Of a stretch of DNA of 64,000 nt, positions 45,564 to 53,933 are shown one piece after another. The stretch spans positions 2,356,001-2,420,000 of the forward strand of contig NZ_CP004387.1 of the NCBI RefSeq assembly GCF_000299335.2. Reading direction: 5' to 3'. The first letter of the stretch is position 1; every line of letters starts with the position of its first letter. A program made the translations under genes and the position numbers. This DNA comes from Isoalcanivorax pacificus W11-5. GTDB lineage: Bacteria; Pseudomonadota; Gammaproteobacteria; Pseudomonadales; Alcanivoracaceae. The notes beneath the pieces were generated by a model. The model made no database searches. It was not told the origin of the DNA and saw only the letters and a program-made list of their open reading frames with translations.

Positions 45564-47720
45564 ATGGAAGCAACCTCGCGTTTCACGCTTGCCAATCGTT
45601 CGATTGGCGAATGGATTTCGTCATTACCCACACTGGTGATTTTGCTTATCACCATCTTTCTGGCCTCCGGCGAAATCATTCACTCCCAGTTACTGAAAAT
45701 CGGTGAGAACAGCTGGCAGGAATATTTCCTGCTGCGCAGTAATCCCAGTGAGCCCACCTGCCAACGGGACCGGGATATCGATGCCGACGTGGCCCGGGCC
45801 ATCGCCGAGCGCGAAGCCGCTGCGGCGAACGACCCGCTGGCCGGGTTGCTGGGCACCGATATCGACGCAGACGCCGTGCGGCGCTCGGTGATCCGCTCTC
45901 AGGAGGTGTGCCAGGAGCGATGGGACCGCTACGAGCACGTCGCCTCACGCATCACGCCGTCCGTGGAAGCCTTCCGTGCAGTGGAAACCACCGTGGCCAT
46001 GGCGGTGACCGAGCTGGGCGCCTACAAGCGCCTGCTGCTGTGCCTGCTGCTACTGATCTGCGCCGCCACCACGACCGTGATGCGCCACCACATCGCGCTG
46101 CGCCCGATGCGCACTGTTCGCGATCACTATGTGTCCACGCTCGCGCAACTTGGCGCGAACTCCATTCTCGCCGTGTCCGCCATCGTTTACCGCGAGCGTG
46201 AAATCATGAGCATGGCCGACGGCATCCAGGTCGGCCATTTCTACCTGCACCAGTTCTGGATCGCCGGCTTCACCCTGCTCGCCGCGATCAACATCTGGCA
46301 ACTGGTACGCCCGCCGAAAAACATGGAATCCGGCGGTGGCTGGGGCAAGGCGCTGCTGACCATCCCGCTGTACAGTTTCATGGCCCTGAATGCCGGCCTG
46401 CGCTTCATCATGGATGAGTACTACCACGGCATCAGCGTGTACCTGGGCATGATCATGGAACTCTCCACACTGTTCCTGAACCTGGCGCTGTATATCTGGA
46501 TCGGGATGATGCTCAAGCAGACCCGCCTGGCGCAGCTGGTATTCAACGTGTTCCGCCCGTGGCACATGTCGCCGGAACTGCTGTGCTTTGTGGTACTGGC
46601 GGTGACCGCACTGCCCACCGCCTACACCGGCGCGTCAGGGATTTTCGTGATCGCCGCCGGCGCGGTGATCTACGCCGAGCTGATGCGTGCCGGTGCCCGG
46701 CCGCAGATGGCGCTGGCCACCACCGCGATGTCCGGCTCCATGGGTGTGGTGCTGCGGCCCTGTCTGGTGGTCGTGATCATTGCCGCATTGAACAACGCGG
46801 TGACCACCACCGAGTTGTTCAACTCCGGCATCAAGGTGTTCTTCTTCACCCTGTTCCTGTTTTTCATCTATTCGCAGTTTGCCCGCAAGGAACCGGCTCG
46901 CATCGCGCCGTTCGGGCAGGCGCTGCCGGCCAGCCTCAAGCTGCTGAAGCCGATCATTCCGTATGTGATCGTGCTGATGGCGGTGGTGCTGTTCTTCCGC
47001 TTCGTGCTGGACCGCCGCCTGGACGAGTTCTCCGCACCGATCATCCTGCCGGTGGTGCTGCTGGCGATCCTGGTCTACGAATACGTGCTCACACCCCGTG
47101 CCCGCCGCGAGGCGCACGCCGAGGAAGACCTCGCCGAAGGCATCGACCGGCCCCGCAACCTGGAACAGGCGGTACGTCGTGCCACCAACGAAACCACCGG
47201 GCATATCGGTGCGCTGCTGATCCTGATGGCGATGTCCGCCTGTGTCGGCGGCATCATCGAGCGCAGCGGCATGATGGAAAACGTGCCCGACGCCTTCCCG
47301 TCGATCTGGATTGCCATGGCCATGCTGGTGGCCACGCTGGTGTTCATCGGCATGATCATGGACCCGCTTGGCGCGGTCATCCTGGTCAACGCGACGCTGG
47401 CACAGATCGCCTTTGCCAACGGCATCGCGCCGCTGCATTTCTGGATCGTCACGCTGGTGGCATTCGAGCTGGGGTACCTGACACCCCCCGTGGCGTTGAA
47501 TCATCTATTGACGCGACAGGTGGTCGGCGACGACGAGGTGGAAAATGCCAAGGTCAGCCATGGCAGTTTCTGGGTGCGGTATGAAAAATACCTGCTGCCG
47601 ATGGCGGTGATGTTTACCGCACTGATCCTGATCGCCTTCATGCCGCTGCTGTTCGACGGGCTGCACGACTGGCTGTTCCAGAAGATCGACGTCAGCGCGC
47701 AGATCATCCCGCTTGATTGA
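45564..47720 (+). CDS. TRAP-type large permease (DctM-like, with N-terminal DctQ-like part), copy 2
   Basis: A 718-residue duplicate of copy 1 with identical length and near-identical sequence through most TM segments. The two cysteines at 66 and 116 and both DctM signatures (PTAYTGASGIFVIAAGAVIY; DPLGAVILVN to GYLTPPVALNHLL) are kept. Divergence is concentrated in the N-terminal periplasmic loop and in the cytoplasmic stretch near 520-535 (TPRARREAHAEEDLAEG versus VGKAKREENIRAAAEDG). The ACAACAAACCGGGTGA leader just before ATG 45564 is also shared, so the duplication included the 5' region. There are two permeases for three binding proteins. Confidence 0.82.
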   Translation: MEATSRFTLANRSIGEWISSLPTLVILLITIFLASGEIIHSQLLKIGENSWQEYFLLRSNPSEPTCQRDRDIDADVARAIAEREAAAANDPLAGLLGTDIDADAVRRSVIRSQEVCQERWDRYEHVASRITPSVEAFRAVETTVAMAVTELGAYKRLLLCLLLLICAATTTVMRHHIALRPMRTVRDHYVSTLAQLGANSILAVSAIVYREREIMSMADGIQVGHFYLHQFWIAGFTLLAAINIWQLVRPPKNMESGGGWGKALLTIPLYSFMALNAGLRFIMDEYYHGISVYLGMIMELSTLFLNLALYIWIGMMLKQTRLAQLVFNVFRPWHMSPELLCFVVLAVTALPTAYTGASGIFVIAAGAVIYAELMRAGARPQMALATTAMSGSMGVVLRPCLVVVIIAALNNAVTTTELFNSGIKVFFFTLFLFFIYSQFARKEPARIAPFGQALPASLKLLKPIIPYVIVLMAVVLFFRFVLDRRLDEFSAPIILPVVLLAILVYEYVLTPRARREAHAEEDLAEGIDRPRNLEQAVRRATNETTGHIGALLILMAMSACVGGIIERSGMMENVPDAFPSIWIAMAMLVATLVFIGMIMDPLGAVILVNATLAQIAFANGIAPLHFWIVTLVAFELGYLTPPVALNHLLTRQVVGDDEVENAKVSHGSFWVRYEKYLLPMAVMFTALILIAFMPLLFDGLHDWLFQKIDVSAQIIPLD

Positions 47721-47779
47721 CGTCGCCTGACATGGTTGCATCCGGGGCGGACACAATGCGTGCCGCCCCGGAGTGCACC

Positions 47780-48526
47780 ATGACATTGCCCCGCTCCACC
47801 CCGGACAACTGGAACTCCGGCAGCTACCGGCAGTTCCGCCCCCGCTATCCCGACACCCTGTTCGACTGGCTCGCCGCACAGGCGCCCGGCCATCATCGTG
47901 CGCTGGACTGTGGCTGTGGCACGGGTCAGGCCAGCCGGCCGCTGGCGGCACGCTTCGAGCAGGTCATCGCCTGCGATCTGGTGCCGGCGCAACTGGCCGC
48001 CCTGGAGGCCCCCGCGAATTGCCGGCGCGTGGTGGCCAGCAGTGCAGCACTGCCGTTTGCAGCGGCCAGCCTGTCACTGATCACCGTGGCCCAGGCCCTG
48101 CACTGGTTCGATCTGCCTGCCTTTCATCGCGAGGCCACCCGGCTGCTCGTCCCCGCTGGCCTGCTTGCCGTCTGGACGTACGGGCTGTGCGAAATCGACG
48201 GCGAATGCGGGCCGCTGGTGCGGACCTTCCACGACCACACGCTGCGCGACTGGTGGGCACCGAACCGCACCCATGTCGTCAATGGCTACCGCGATCTGCC
48301 CCTGCCGTGGCCGCTGCTGGATGCGCCGGCGCTGACGCTGCGCCACGACTGGCACTGGCGTGACATGCTGGGATATCTCGACACCTGGTCTGCGGTGATC
48401 GCCGCGCGGGCGGCGGGGGAAGACGTGCTGGAAGCGCTTGCGCCACGACTGGCGCGGGCCTGGGGAGACGACACACGAGAGGTCCGCTGGCCGTTGCATT
48501 TACGGGCGGCGCGCAAACCGGGCTGA
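47780..48526 (+). CDS. Class I SAM-dependent methyltransferase
   Basis: A 248-residue methyltransferase with SAM motif I RALDCGCGTGQASRPLAAR and motif post-I IACDLVPAQL, and the N-terminal SYRQFRPRYPDTLFDWL signature shared with trans-aconitate methyltransferase-like proteins. The substrate is unknown. I chose ATG 47780, which has GGAG seven bases upstream, over in-frame starts nearer 47717. It lies downstream of the permeases on the same strand but 60 bases away, and converges on the HIT gene; a link to transport is not shown. Confidence 0.85.
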   Translation: MTLPRSTPDNWNSGSYRQFRPRYPDTLFDWLAAQAPGHHRALDCGCGTGQASRPLAARFEQVIACDLVPAQLAALEAPANCRRVVASSAALPFAAASLSLITVAQALHWFDLPAFHREATRLLVPAGLLAVWTYGLCEIDGECGPLVRTFHDHTLRDWWAPNRTHVVNGYRDLPLPWPLLDAPALTLRHDWHWRDMLGYLDTWSAVIAARAAGEDVLEALAPRLARAWGDDTREVRWPLHLRAARKPG

Positions 48527-48576
48527 CAGAACGGCGTGGCAGGATTCGCTGGCGTTCGTGCCGCCAGCCCCGGCAC

Positions 48577-49041
48577 TCATTCCGCCGGGAAATGCTCGCG
48601 CAGCAACCCGGCAAGCCGGTCCAGCCGCTCGCGTCGCGCCGCCACACCGAACACATTCATCATGCGCGTGGCCCAGGTCAGCGCCATCGCCAGGCTGTCA
48701 CCGCCCTGCCGTGGCACCACATGCAGGTGCAGGTGCGGGACGTGCTGATTGGCGGCCTTGCCGTCGTTGATGATCAGATTGTGGCCACGGATGACCATGC
48801 CGGGGTTTTTGGTTGCCACTGCTTTCTGCGCAATGATGGTGCGGCGTGCCAGGCTCATCAGGTGCGCCAGCGACGCATCATCGAATTCCTCGACGTATTG
48901 CCCATGCTGACGCGGGATGATCAGCACGTGGCCTTCGCGCACCGGGAACAGGTCCAGCAGTACCAGCGCCTGATCATCCTCGTGAATGATGCTGGCCGGT
49001 GCCGCCCCGGTGGCTATCTGACAGAAAATGCAATCGCTCAT
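48577..49041 (-). CDS. HIT-family nucleotide hydrolase
   Basis: A 154-residue histidine-triad protein with zinc-binding SDCIFCQI at the start and the HIT motif HVPHLHLHVVPR near residues 95-106. HIT enzymes hydrolyse nucleoside phosphoramidates, aminoacyl-AMP adducts or dinucleotides. ATG 49041 overlaps the stop of the upstream membrane-protein gene (ATGA); the long frame upstream is antisense read-through. The N-terminal Cys pair places it in the HIT branch with a structural zinc. Confidence 0.92.
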   Translation of the reverse strand: MSDCIFCQIATGAAPASIIHEDDQALVLLDLFPVREGHVLIIPRQHGQYVEEFDDASLAHLMSLARRTIIAQKAVATKNPGMVIRGHNLIINDGKAANQHVPHLHLHVVPRQGGDSLAMALTWATRMMNVFGVAARRERLDRLAGLLREHFPAE

Positions 49042-49361
49042 CGCGTACGCCGCAGGTAATGGATCACGCCGGCCACGGCCAGCGCCAGAAGGATCGCCGC
49101 CAGCAAGGGTGCACCGGCCCGCAATGGATCCGCGTCCGACTGTACCAGCGTATCGAACATTGTGACCACCCAGGCCGGGCCCAGCGCGTCGGTATCGCGC
49201 GCCACCGGCCAGGGTGTGAGCAGGAAGGCGATGGCCAGCGCCCGCAGCGGCAGCTTGACCGCCGCCGACCAACGCCAGGTCAACCACCACAGAACGGCCA
49301 GCGTCACCACGGCGGCGCCAAGGTAGGTGGACCAGGCCATCATATATCCATGCTCAGACAC
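49038..49361 (-). CDS. Small inner-membrane protein of unknown function
   Basis: A 107-residue protein starting at GTG 49361 with AGGAG seven bases upstream. It shows three hydrophobic segments (about 10-28, 37-52 and 82-100) separated by a short loop with DTDALGPAW. No family was recognised. It overlaps the HIT gene by four bases, so the two are translated together. The reading frame extends upstream into the ycgN gene, but the ribosome-binding site fixes the start. Confidence 0.75.
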   Translation of the reverse strand: MSEHGYMMAWSTYLGAAVVTLAVLWWLTWRWSAAVKLPLRALAIAFLLTPWPVARDTDALGPAWVVTMFDTLVQSDADPLRAGAPLLAAILLALAVAGVIHYLRRTR

Positions 49362-49422
49362 GCGTTTCTCCTGACTTACCCGATGATCTGCCGGCCAGGG
49401 CCGGCGCTCTGGTGCACCTGGG

Positions 49423-49863
49423 TCAGCTGACCCAGCGCACGATATGGTCTTCGTAATCGTCTTCGTCCACCAGTGTTTCGCTGAATACCCGGCCACGCAT
49501 GGAAATCCCTGCGCGCACCACCGAGTCCGCGTCACCACTGACCAGGGGGTGCCACGCCGCCAGCCCTTCGCCACGGGCCAGGCGGCGATAAGCGCAGCTG
49601 CGCGGCAGCCAGTCCCAGGCTGCCACTTCGGGCGTCACCTGCACACAGTCCGGCACATGCGTTTGCCGCGCAGCGTAATCCAGGCAACGGCAGGTGTCGG
49701 TATCCAGCATGCGGCAGGCCAGTTGGGTGTAGTGCAGTTCGCCGGTGTCTTCGTCTTCGAGCTTCACCAGGCAGCAGCGGCCACAGCCGTCGCACAGCGC
49801 TTCCCATTCGGCACTGTTGAGCTCATGGAGCGGAAAATGTTCCCAGAAGCGCTCACGCACCAC
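49423..49863 (-). CDS. ycgN: YcgN-family cysteine-cluster protein (UPF0260)
   Basis: A 146-residue protein of the YcgN type. It has EWEALCDGCGRCCLVKLEDEDTGE (near residues 17-40), then LACRMLDTDTCRCLDYAAR, PDCVQ and CAYRRLARGE...WHPLVSGD. The conserved cysteines probably bind iron-sulfur or zinc; the function is unknown. The start is GTG 49863 (or the next GTG 49860), overlapping the end of ycgL by about ten bases. The rnd-ycgL-ycgN order is widely conserved in gammaproteobacteria. Confidence 0.88.
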   Translation of the reverse strand: MVRERFWEHFPLHELNSAEWEALCDGCGRCCLVKLEDEDTGELHYTQLACRMLDTDTCRCLDYAARQTHVPDCVQVTPEVAAWDWLPRSCAYRRLARGEGLAAWHPLVSGDADSVVRAGISMRGRVFSETLVDEDDYEDHIVRWVS

Positions 49864-50152
49864 GGCCCGGATGTCCCTTGGCCAGATACAGGTCCGGCTC
49901 CGGCGGTGGCGGCATCTGCAGGAACCAGCCCTGTTCCCGGAGCGCGGCGCGCACTTTGTCCACGTCAACGCGCGCCAGCGGTTTTTCCGGGCGCAGCAGC
50001 ATGTCGGCGACATGTTTCGGCGCGCCGAAACGGCTCATCAAGGCCTCCGGCACCGCGTCCAGGCCACGGCGCTTGTCGACGTACAGGTACATTTCATCCT
50101 GGCGGCTGCTGCGATAGATCGAGCAGATCAGGTGACGGGTCATATCAGTCAT
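49853..50152 (-). CDS. ycgL: YcgL-domain protein
   Basis: A 99-residue protein with the YcgL pattern: ICSIYRSSRQDEMYLYVDKR, then VPEALMSRFG and LARVDVDKVRAALREQGWFLQMPPPPE. The function is unknown in all species. I chose ATG 50152 because GCAGGAG is nine bases upstream, although the first conserved residues start at the ATG three codons later. It overlaps the rnd stop by eight bases. Confidence 0.9.
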   Translation of the reverse strand: MTDMTRHLICSIYRSSRQDEMYLYVDKRRGLDAVPEALMSRFGAPKHVADMLLRPEKPLARVDVDKVRAALREQGWFLQMPPPPEPDLYLAKGHPGRGA

Positions 50153-51230
50153 TCAGCAATATCTCCTGCAGCGGCTCGGCCACCAGCGTGCGCCGCCAGC
50201 CCTGCATCGGTGCCGGTATCTGCTCAGGTTCGCGCACCAGCGCTTCCAGCCAGCGGCGGCGTACCAGCACCTCCGGCTCCACCCCGAGCTGCGCGGCAAT
50301 CTTGCCGACGTGTGTGCGCAATTGCTTGACCCGGTCGCGCTGCGCCGCGTCCGGTGGTTCCGGCAGTGGCGCCGGCGGTGTCATCTGTTCAGCCTCACGC
50401 AGCAGCACCAGCAGCGTTTCGCCGTCACGGCGGATCACCGACGGATGCACGCCCTGGTCATGCAGGCCCTCAGCCTGACGCGGTGGCTGTTGTGCCAGCG
50501 CCAGCAGGGCCGGATCGCGAATGATAAAGCCCCGCGGCAGATCACGCTCGCGGGCCATGCGGTCACGCCAGGCGGCCAGTTGCTGCAGCCGGGCCAACGC
50601 CACGCCCTGCAGATGCCCGGCGCCCTTCACCTGCCGCCAGGCATCTTCCGCCGGCACCTGGGCCTGCACGCTGTCCAGCAAGCGCTGGCACTCTTCCTGC
50701 CACCACACCAGCCGGCCAAGGCCCGCAAGCTGTTCGCGCAGGCGTTCGGCCAACTCCGGCAGCCACACCACGTCATCGCGGGCATAAGCAAGCTGTTGCG
50801 GGGAAAGGGGGCGTTTCAGCCAGTCGGTGCGGGTGGCGTCTTTGGGCAGTTCGGTGCCGGTCAGTTCACGCACCAGCCGCTGGTAACTGCATTGCAGGTC
50901 ATGGCCACACAGTGCCGCAGCAATCTGGGTGTCCTCGATCGCCACGGGTGCCGCGCCGGTAAAGACGTTCAGCGCTTCGATATCTTCCGAGCAGGCGTGC
51001 ATCACCAGCGGATGCCCGGCGCACAGGGGGGCCAACGTGGTCGGGTCCGCCAGTGCCGGCGCGTCGATCAGCCAGATGGCGTCCCCGGTGTTCACCTGCA
51101 CCAGCGCAAGCTGCGGCCAGAACGTGCGCTCGCGCATGAATTCGGTATCCAGATACAGCGGCTGCTGTGCCGACAGGCCGGCCATGGCGTCCTGCAGGTC
51201 GTCGACCCGGTCAATCCAGCGATAAGTCAT
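50145..51230 (-). CDS. rnd: Ribonuclease D
   Basis: A 361-residue 3'-5' exoribonuclease. DEDD motifs are visible: LYLDTEFMRERTF near residues 25-37, an Exo II segment with MHACSEDIEALN, and Exo III YARDDVVWLPELAERL, followed by an HRDC domain (LARLQQLAAWRDRMARERD). It trims the 3' ends of tRNA precursors and other structured RNAs. It is the first gene of the minus-strand group rnd-ycgL-ycgN. Confidence 0.95.
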   Translation of the reverse strand: MTYRWIDRVDDLQDAMAGLSAQQPLYLDTEFMRERTFWPQLALVQVNTGDAIWLIDAPALADPTTLAPLCAGHPLVMHACSEDIEALNVFTGAAPVAIEDTQIAAALCGHDLQCSYQRLVRELTGTELPKDATRTDWLKRPLSPQQLAYARDDVVWLPELAERLREQLAGLGRLVWWQEECQRLLDSVQAQVPAEDAWRQVKGAGHLQGVALARLQQLAAWRDRMARERDLPRGFIIRDPALLALAQQPPRQAEGLHDQGVHPSVIRRDGETLLVLLREAEQMTPPAPLPEPPDAAQRDRVKQLRTHVGKIAAQLGVEPEVLVRRRWLEALVREPEQIPAPMQGWRRTLVAEPLQEILLND

Positions 51231-51400
51231 GTATATCCCGTGCAGCCCACTGATAGCGAACCGGCATTATAGGCCGCCAATGCCACAGCGGCGAACCCCA
51301 TGGCCATGACGGTGCTGTCGGGCCATTGGCTGAAGTTGACTGAAAAAGCCCCGGCGAAGTTTTCGAAAGCCTGCACGGCGCTACAGCGCCGCAGGGACGA

Positions 51401-51487
51401 GCACAGCAAATCAACCGCTTATCGCGTCTGACTTTGCGGACGGGCTGATCCGGCGGTCAGCGCAGGCCGTTTCCTGGCAGCCTGCTA
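51401..51487. repeat. MITE-like repeat fragment (copy A)
   Basis: These 87 bases align without gaps, at roughly 80 percent identity by eye, with 52678-52764. The most conserved block is CGCTTATCGCGT, and both copies end CAGCCTGCTA. Copy A lies in the promoter region of the lactonase gene, ending 40 bases before its GTG start. Its left end (51330-51400) is only loosely similar to that of copy B. Confidence 0.65.
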
Positions 51488-51526
51488 TACTGCACGGTCT
51501 TTGCCGCCGTTGCCCTGGAGATTGCC

Positions 51527-52609
51527 GTGCGCCTGATCAAAACGCTGGTTGTCCTGCTGATCATCCTGGTCATGACCCTGATCTGGCTGACCCGGCCCGG
51601 CCCGGTGGATGCGGTGGGCTGGGACGTGCCAGCGCCGCCGCCCGCCACTGGCGCGCTGATGGAAAACACCGATCTGCGCCGGGCCGCGCTGCTGGGTCAG
51701 GGCATGCTCAACGGTCCGGAAGCCGTGTTACTGGACGACGCCGGCAATCTGTTCAGCGGCACCGCCGATGGCCGCATCGTGCGCATCGATGATCAGGGCG
51801 GCATTCACCTGGTGGTCAACACCGGTGGCCGCCCACTGGGCATGGCACTGGACAATATCGGGCGCCTGATCGTCGCAGATGCCGCCCGCGGCCTGCTGCG
51901 CATCGACGCCGACGGCCGCATAGAGGTGCTGGTGGACGAGATCGACGGCGAGCCACTGACCCTCTGCGATGACGTCGCCGTCGGCAAAGACGGCACCCTC
52001 TATTTCACCGATGCTTCCTCCCGCTTCCCCCTTTCCCACTACCGTCTTGACCTGATCGAAGGCCGCCCGCACGGCCGGCTGCTGGCCTATCAGCCCGAGA
52101 CCGGCACACTGCGTGTGCTGCTGGACGACCTGTACTTTGCCAATGGCGTGACACTGTCGCCGGACGAGGATTTCGTGCTGGTGAACGAGACCTTCCGCTA
52201 CCGCATCCGCCGTTTCTGGCTGAGCGGCGGCAACGCCGGCCAGGATGACCTGTTCGCAGACAACCTGCCCGGCTTCCCCGACAACCTGTCGCGCCGCCCG
52301 GCCGGCGACGGTTACTGGGTGGCCATTCCCAGCCGCCGCAACCCGGACTTCGACCAGATCAGTCACTCGGTGCCGCTGCGCAACCTGCTGGCACGCCTGC
52401 CGCAGCGCCTGCAGCCCAGCCCGGAGCACTACGGCATGGTGCTGCTGGACAACGCCGGGCAGATCGTCGCGGCACCGCAGGACCCCGGTGGCGAGTTGCT
52501 GCACGAGCTGACCTCGGCGGTGGAACACGACGGGCACCTCTATCTGGGCTCGCTCAGCGGTGACCGGATCGGCAAATGGCCGCTGCCACCCGCCCTGCGC
52601 CACCCCTAG
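51527..52609 (+). CDS. SMP-30/strictosidine-synthase-like beta-propeller (putative lactonase)
   Basis: A 360-residue protein with an N-terminal signal anchor (about residues 4-22) and a six-bladed propeller. Segments include GPEAVLLDDAGNLFSGTADGRI, CDDVAVGKDGTLYFTDASSRF and LYFANGVTLSPDEDFVLVNETFRYRI. These match the strictosidine synthase-like/SMP-30 family, whose bacterial members are mostly calcium-dependent lactonases or esterases. The start is GTG 51527 with GGAG upstream. The TAG stop codon lies inside the terminal repeat of the MITE-like element, so the last residues may have been altered by that insertion. Confidence 0.82.
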   Translation: MRLIKTLVVLLIILVMTLIWLTRPGPVDAVGWDVPAPPPATGALMENTDLRRAALLGQGMLNGPEAVLLDDAGNLFSGTADGRIVRIDDQGGIHLVVNTGGRPLGMALDNIGRLIVADAARGLLRIDADGRIEVLVDEIDGEPLTLCDDVAVGKDGTLYFTDASSRFPLSHYRLDLIEGRPHGRLLAYQPETGTLRVLLDDLYFANGVTLSPDEDFVLVNETFRYRIRRFWLSGGNAGQDDLFADNLPGFPDNLSRRPAGDGYWVAIPSRRNPDFDQISHSVPLRNLLARLPQRLQPSPEHYGMVLLDNAGQIVAAPQDPGGELLHELTSAVEHDGHLYLGSLSGDRIGKWPLPPALRHP

Positions 52610-52767
52610 CAGGGTGTTGAAAAAGCCTCTTTGAGGCTTTTTCAAGCCACCTTTGCGGCACAGGTCCGCAAAGGTGGGCACAGAAAATCAATCGCTTATC
52701 GCGTTTGATTTTGCTGACGGCTTGCTTGAGCCGTCAGCGCAGGCTGTTTTTCAACAGCCTGCTAGGG
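52604..52767. mobile_element. MITE-like element with terminal inverted repeats (copy B)
   Basis: CCCTAGCAGG at 52604-52613 and CCTGCTAGGG at 52758-52767 are perfect inverted repeats, and similarity continues inward (GTGTTGAAAAA against the complement of TTTTTCAACAG). The interior folds into three hairpins: AAAAGCCTC/GAGGCTTTT, CCACCTTTGCGG/CCGCAAAGGTGG and GACGGCT/AGCCGTC. It has no coding capacity. Copies A and C elsewhere in the window show it is a family. Confidence 0.75.
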
Positions 52768-53031
52768 CCTGTTCACACTAAATCCATCGGCCCTGCTGGC
52801 CCTGTTTGGTCACCCAGCAAGGCAGCCGATGCGTAGTGTGGTGGGCCCACATGAGCAGCGGCTAACGCAGCGGGGTGGCCAAACAGGGCCAGCCCTTCGG
52901 GTTGAGTCTGCAAACGCACCGCTCCGCGTTGCTCGTCAGTCGCTTGGGGCTGCCAAGCTCGCCTCCTCGCGCCTTGATCGGTACGTTTGCAGACTCAACA
53001 GGGCCGATGGATTTAGTGTGAACAGGCCCTA
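52763..53031. mobile_element. MITE with perfect 33-base terminal inverted repeats
   Basis: The ends 52763-52795 (beginning TAGGGCCTGTTCACACTAAA) and 52999-53031 are perfect inverted repeats over all 33 bases. Inside are a second pair, CTGGCCCTGTTTGG and CCAAACAGGGCCAG, and a third, GTTGAGTCTGCAAACG and CGTTTGCAGACTCAAC. The 269-base element is non-coding and bounded by TA, as expected for Tc1/IS630-type target sites. It shares its left TA with the end of the neighbouring element. The intact ends suggest recent mobilisation by a transposase encoded elsewhere. Confidence 0.8.
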
Positions 53032-53116
53032 GTGAAGCGGGCCGGGGCGGCCTCCCCGCCCCCGGCACTTTCTGCTACCCTACGCGCGCTTTCGTCACTA
53101 GCCACAGGAACACCCC

Positions 53117-53863
53117 ATGACCACGAAACTGGTGCTGGTCCGTCACGGCCAGAGTCAATGGAACCAGGAAAACCGTTTTACCGGCTGGAAAGATGTCGAC
53201 CTGACTGACCAGGGCCGCGCCGAAGCCGCCCGCGCCGGCGAATTGCTCAAGGAAGCCGGCTTTGAGTTCGATGTGGCCTACACCTCGGTACTCAAGCGCG
53301 CCATCCGCACCCTGTGGACGATCCTCGACGGCATGGACCAGATGTGGATTCCGGTGATCCGCAACTGGCGCCTGAACGAACGTCACTACGGTGCATTGCA
53401 GGGCCTGAACAAGGCGGAGACGGCCCAGAAGTACGGTGACGAACAGGTACTGATCTGGCGCCGCAGCTATGACACCCCGCCACCGCAAATGACCCGCGAC
53501 GACGAGCGCTACGCCGGCAAGCTGCGTGTTTATCGCGACCTGACTGAAGAACAGATTCCGCTGAGCGAATCGCTGAAAGACACCGTGGACCGTTTCGTGC
53601 CCTACTTCGACGCCGAGATCGCGCCGCAGATCAGGGCCGGCAAGCAGGTGCTGATCGTCGCCCACGGCAACAGCCTGCGCGCACTGGTCAAGCACCTGGA
53701 CAACGTCTCCGACGAAGACATCCTGAAGCTGAACATCCCCACCGGCATTCCGCTGGTGTATGAACTGGACGACAACCTCAAGCCGATCAAGAGCGGTTAC
53801 CTGGGTGACGCCGACGCCGCCGAAAAAGCGGCCGCCGCTGTCGCCAACCAGGGCAAGGCCTGA
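53117..53863 (+). CDS. gpmA: 2,3-bisphosphoglycerate-dependent phosphoglycerate mutase
   Basis: A 248-residue dPGM. The catalytic [12 protein letters not shown] (phospho-histidine near residue 11), [13 protein letters not shown], the [15 protein letters not shown] loop and the second catalytic histidine in [15 protein letters not shown] are all present. It interconverts 3- and 2-phosphoglycerate in glycolysis and gluconeogenesis. The two MITE-like elements lie directly upstream, so the promoter has to lie within the 85 bases after the second element or inside it. Confidence 0.95.
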   Translation: MTTKLVLVRHGQSQWNQENRFTGWKDVDLTDQGRAEAARAGELLKEAGFEFDVAYTSVLKRAIRTLWTILDGMDQMWIPVIRNWRLNERHYGALQGLNKAETAQKYGDEQVLIWRRSYDTPPPQMTRDDERYAGKLRVYRDLTEEQIPLSESLKDTVDRFVPYFDAEIAPQIRAGKQVLIVAHGNSLRALVKHLDNVSDEDILKLNIPTGIPLVYELDDNLKPIKSGYLGDADAAEKAAAAVANQGKA

Positions 53864-53892
53864 TCACCACGCGCCTGCAAAACGCTGCACAC

Positions 53893-53928
53893 CACACACT
53901 CAGGCACCTGCCCGTGCCTGAGTGTGTG
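53893..53928. terminator. Bidirectional hairpin between gpmA and the RND pump gene
   Basis: CACACACTCAGGCAC (53893-53907) and GTGCCTGAGTGTGTG (53914-53928) form a perfect 15-base stem around a six-base loop between convergent genes. There is no uridine run on either side, but the position and strength fit a shared transcription end. Confidence 0.7.
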
Positions 53929-53933
53929 CTGCC

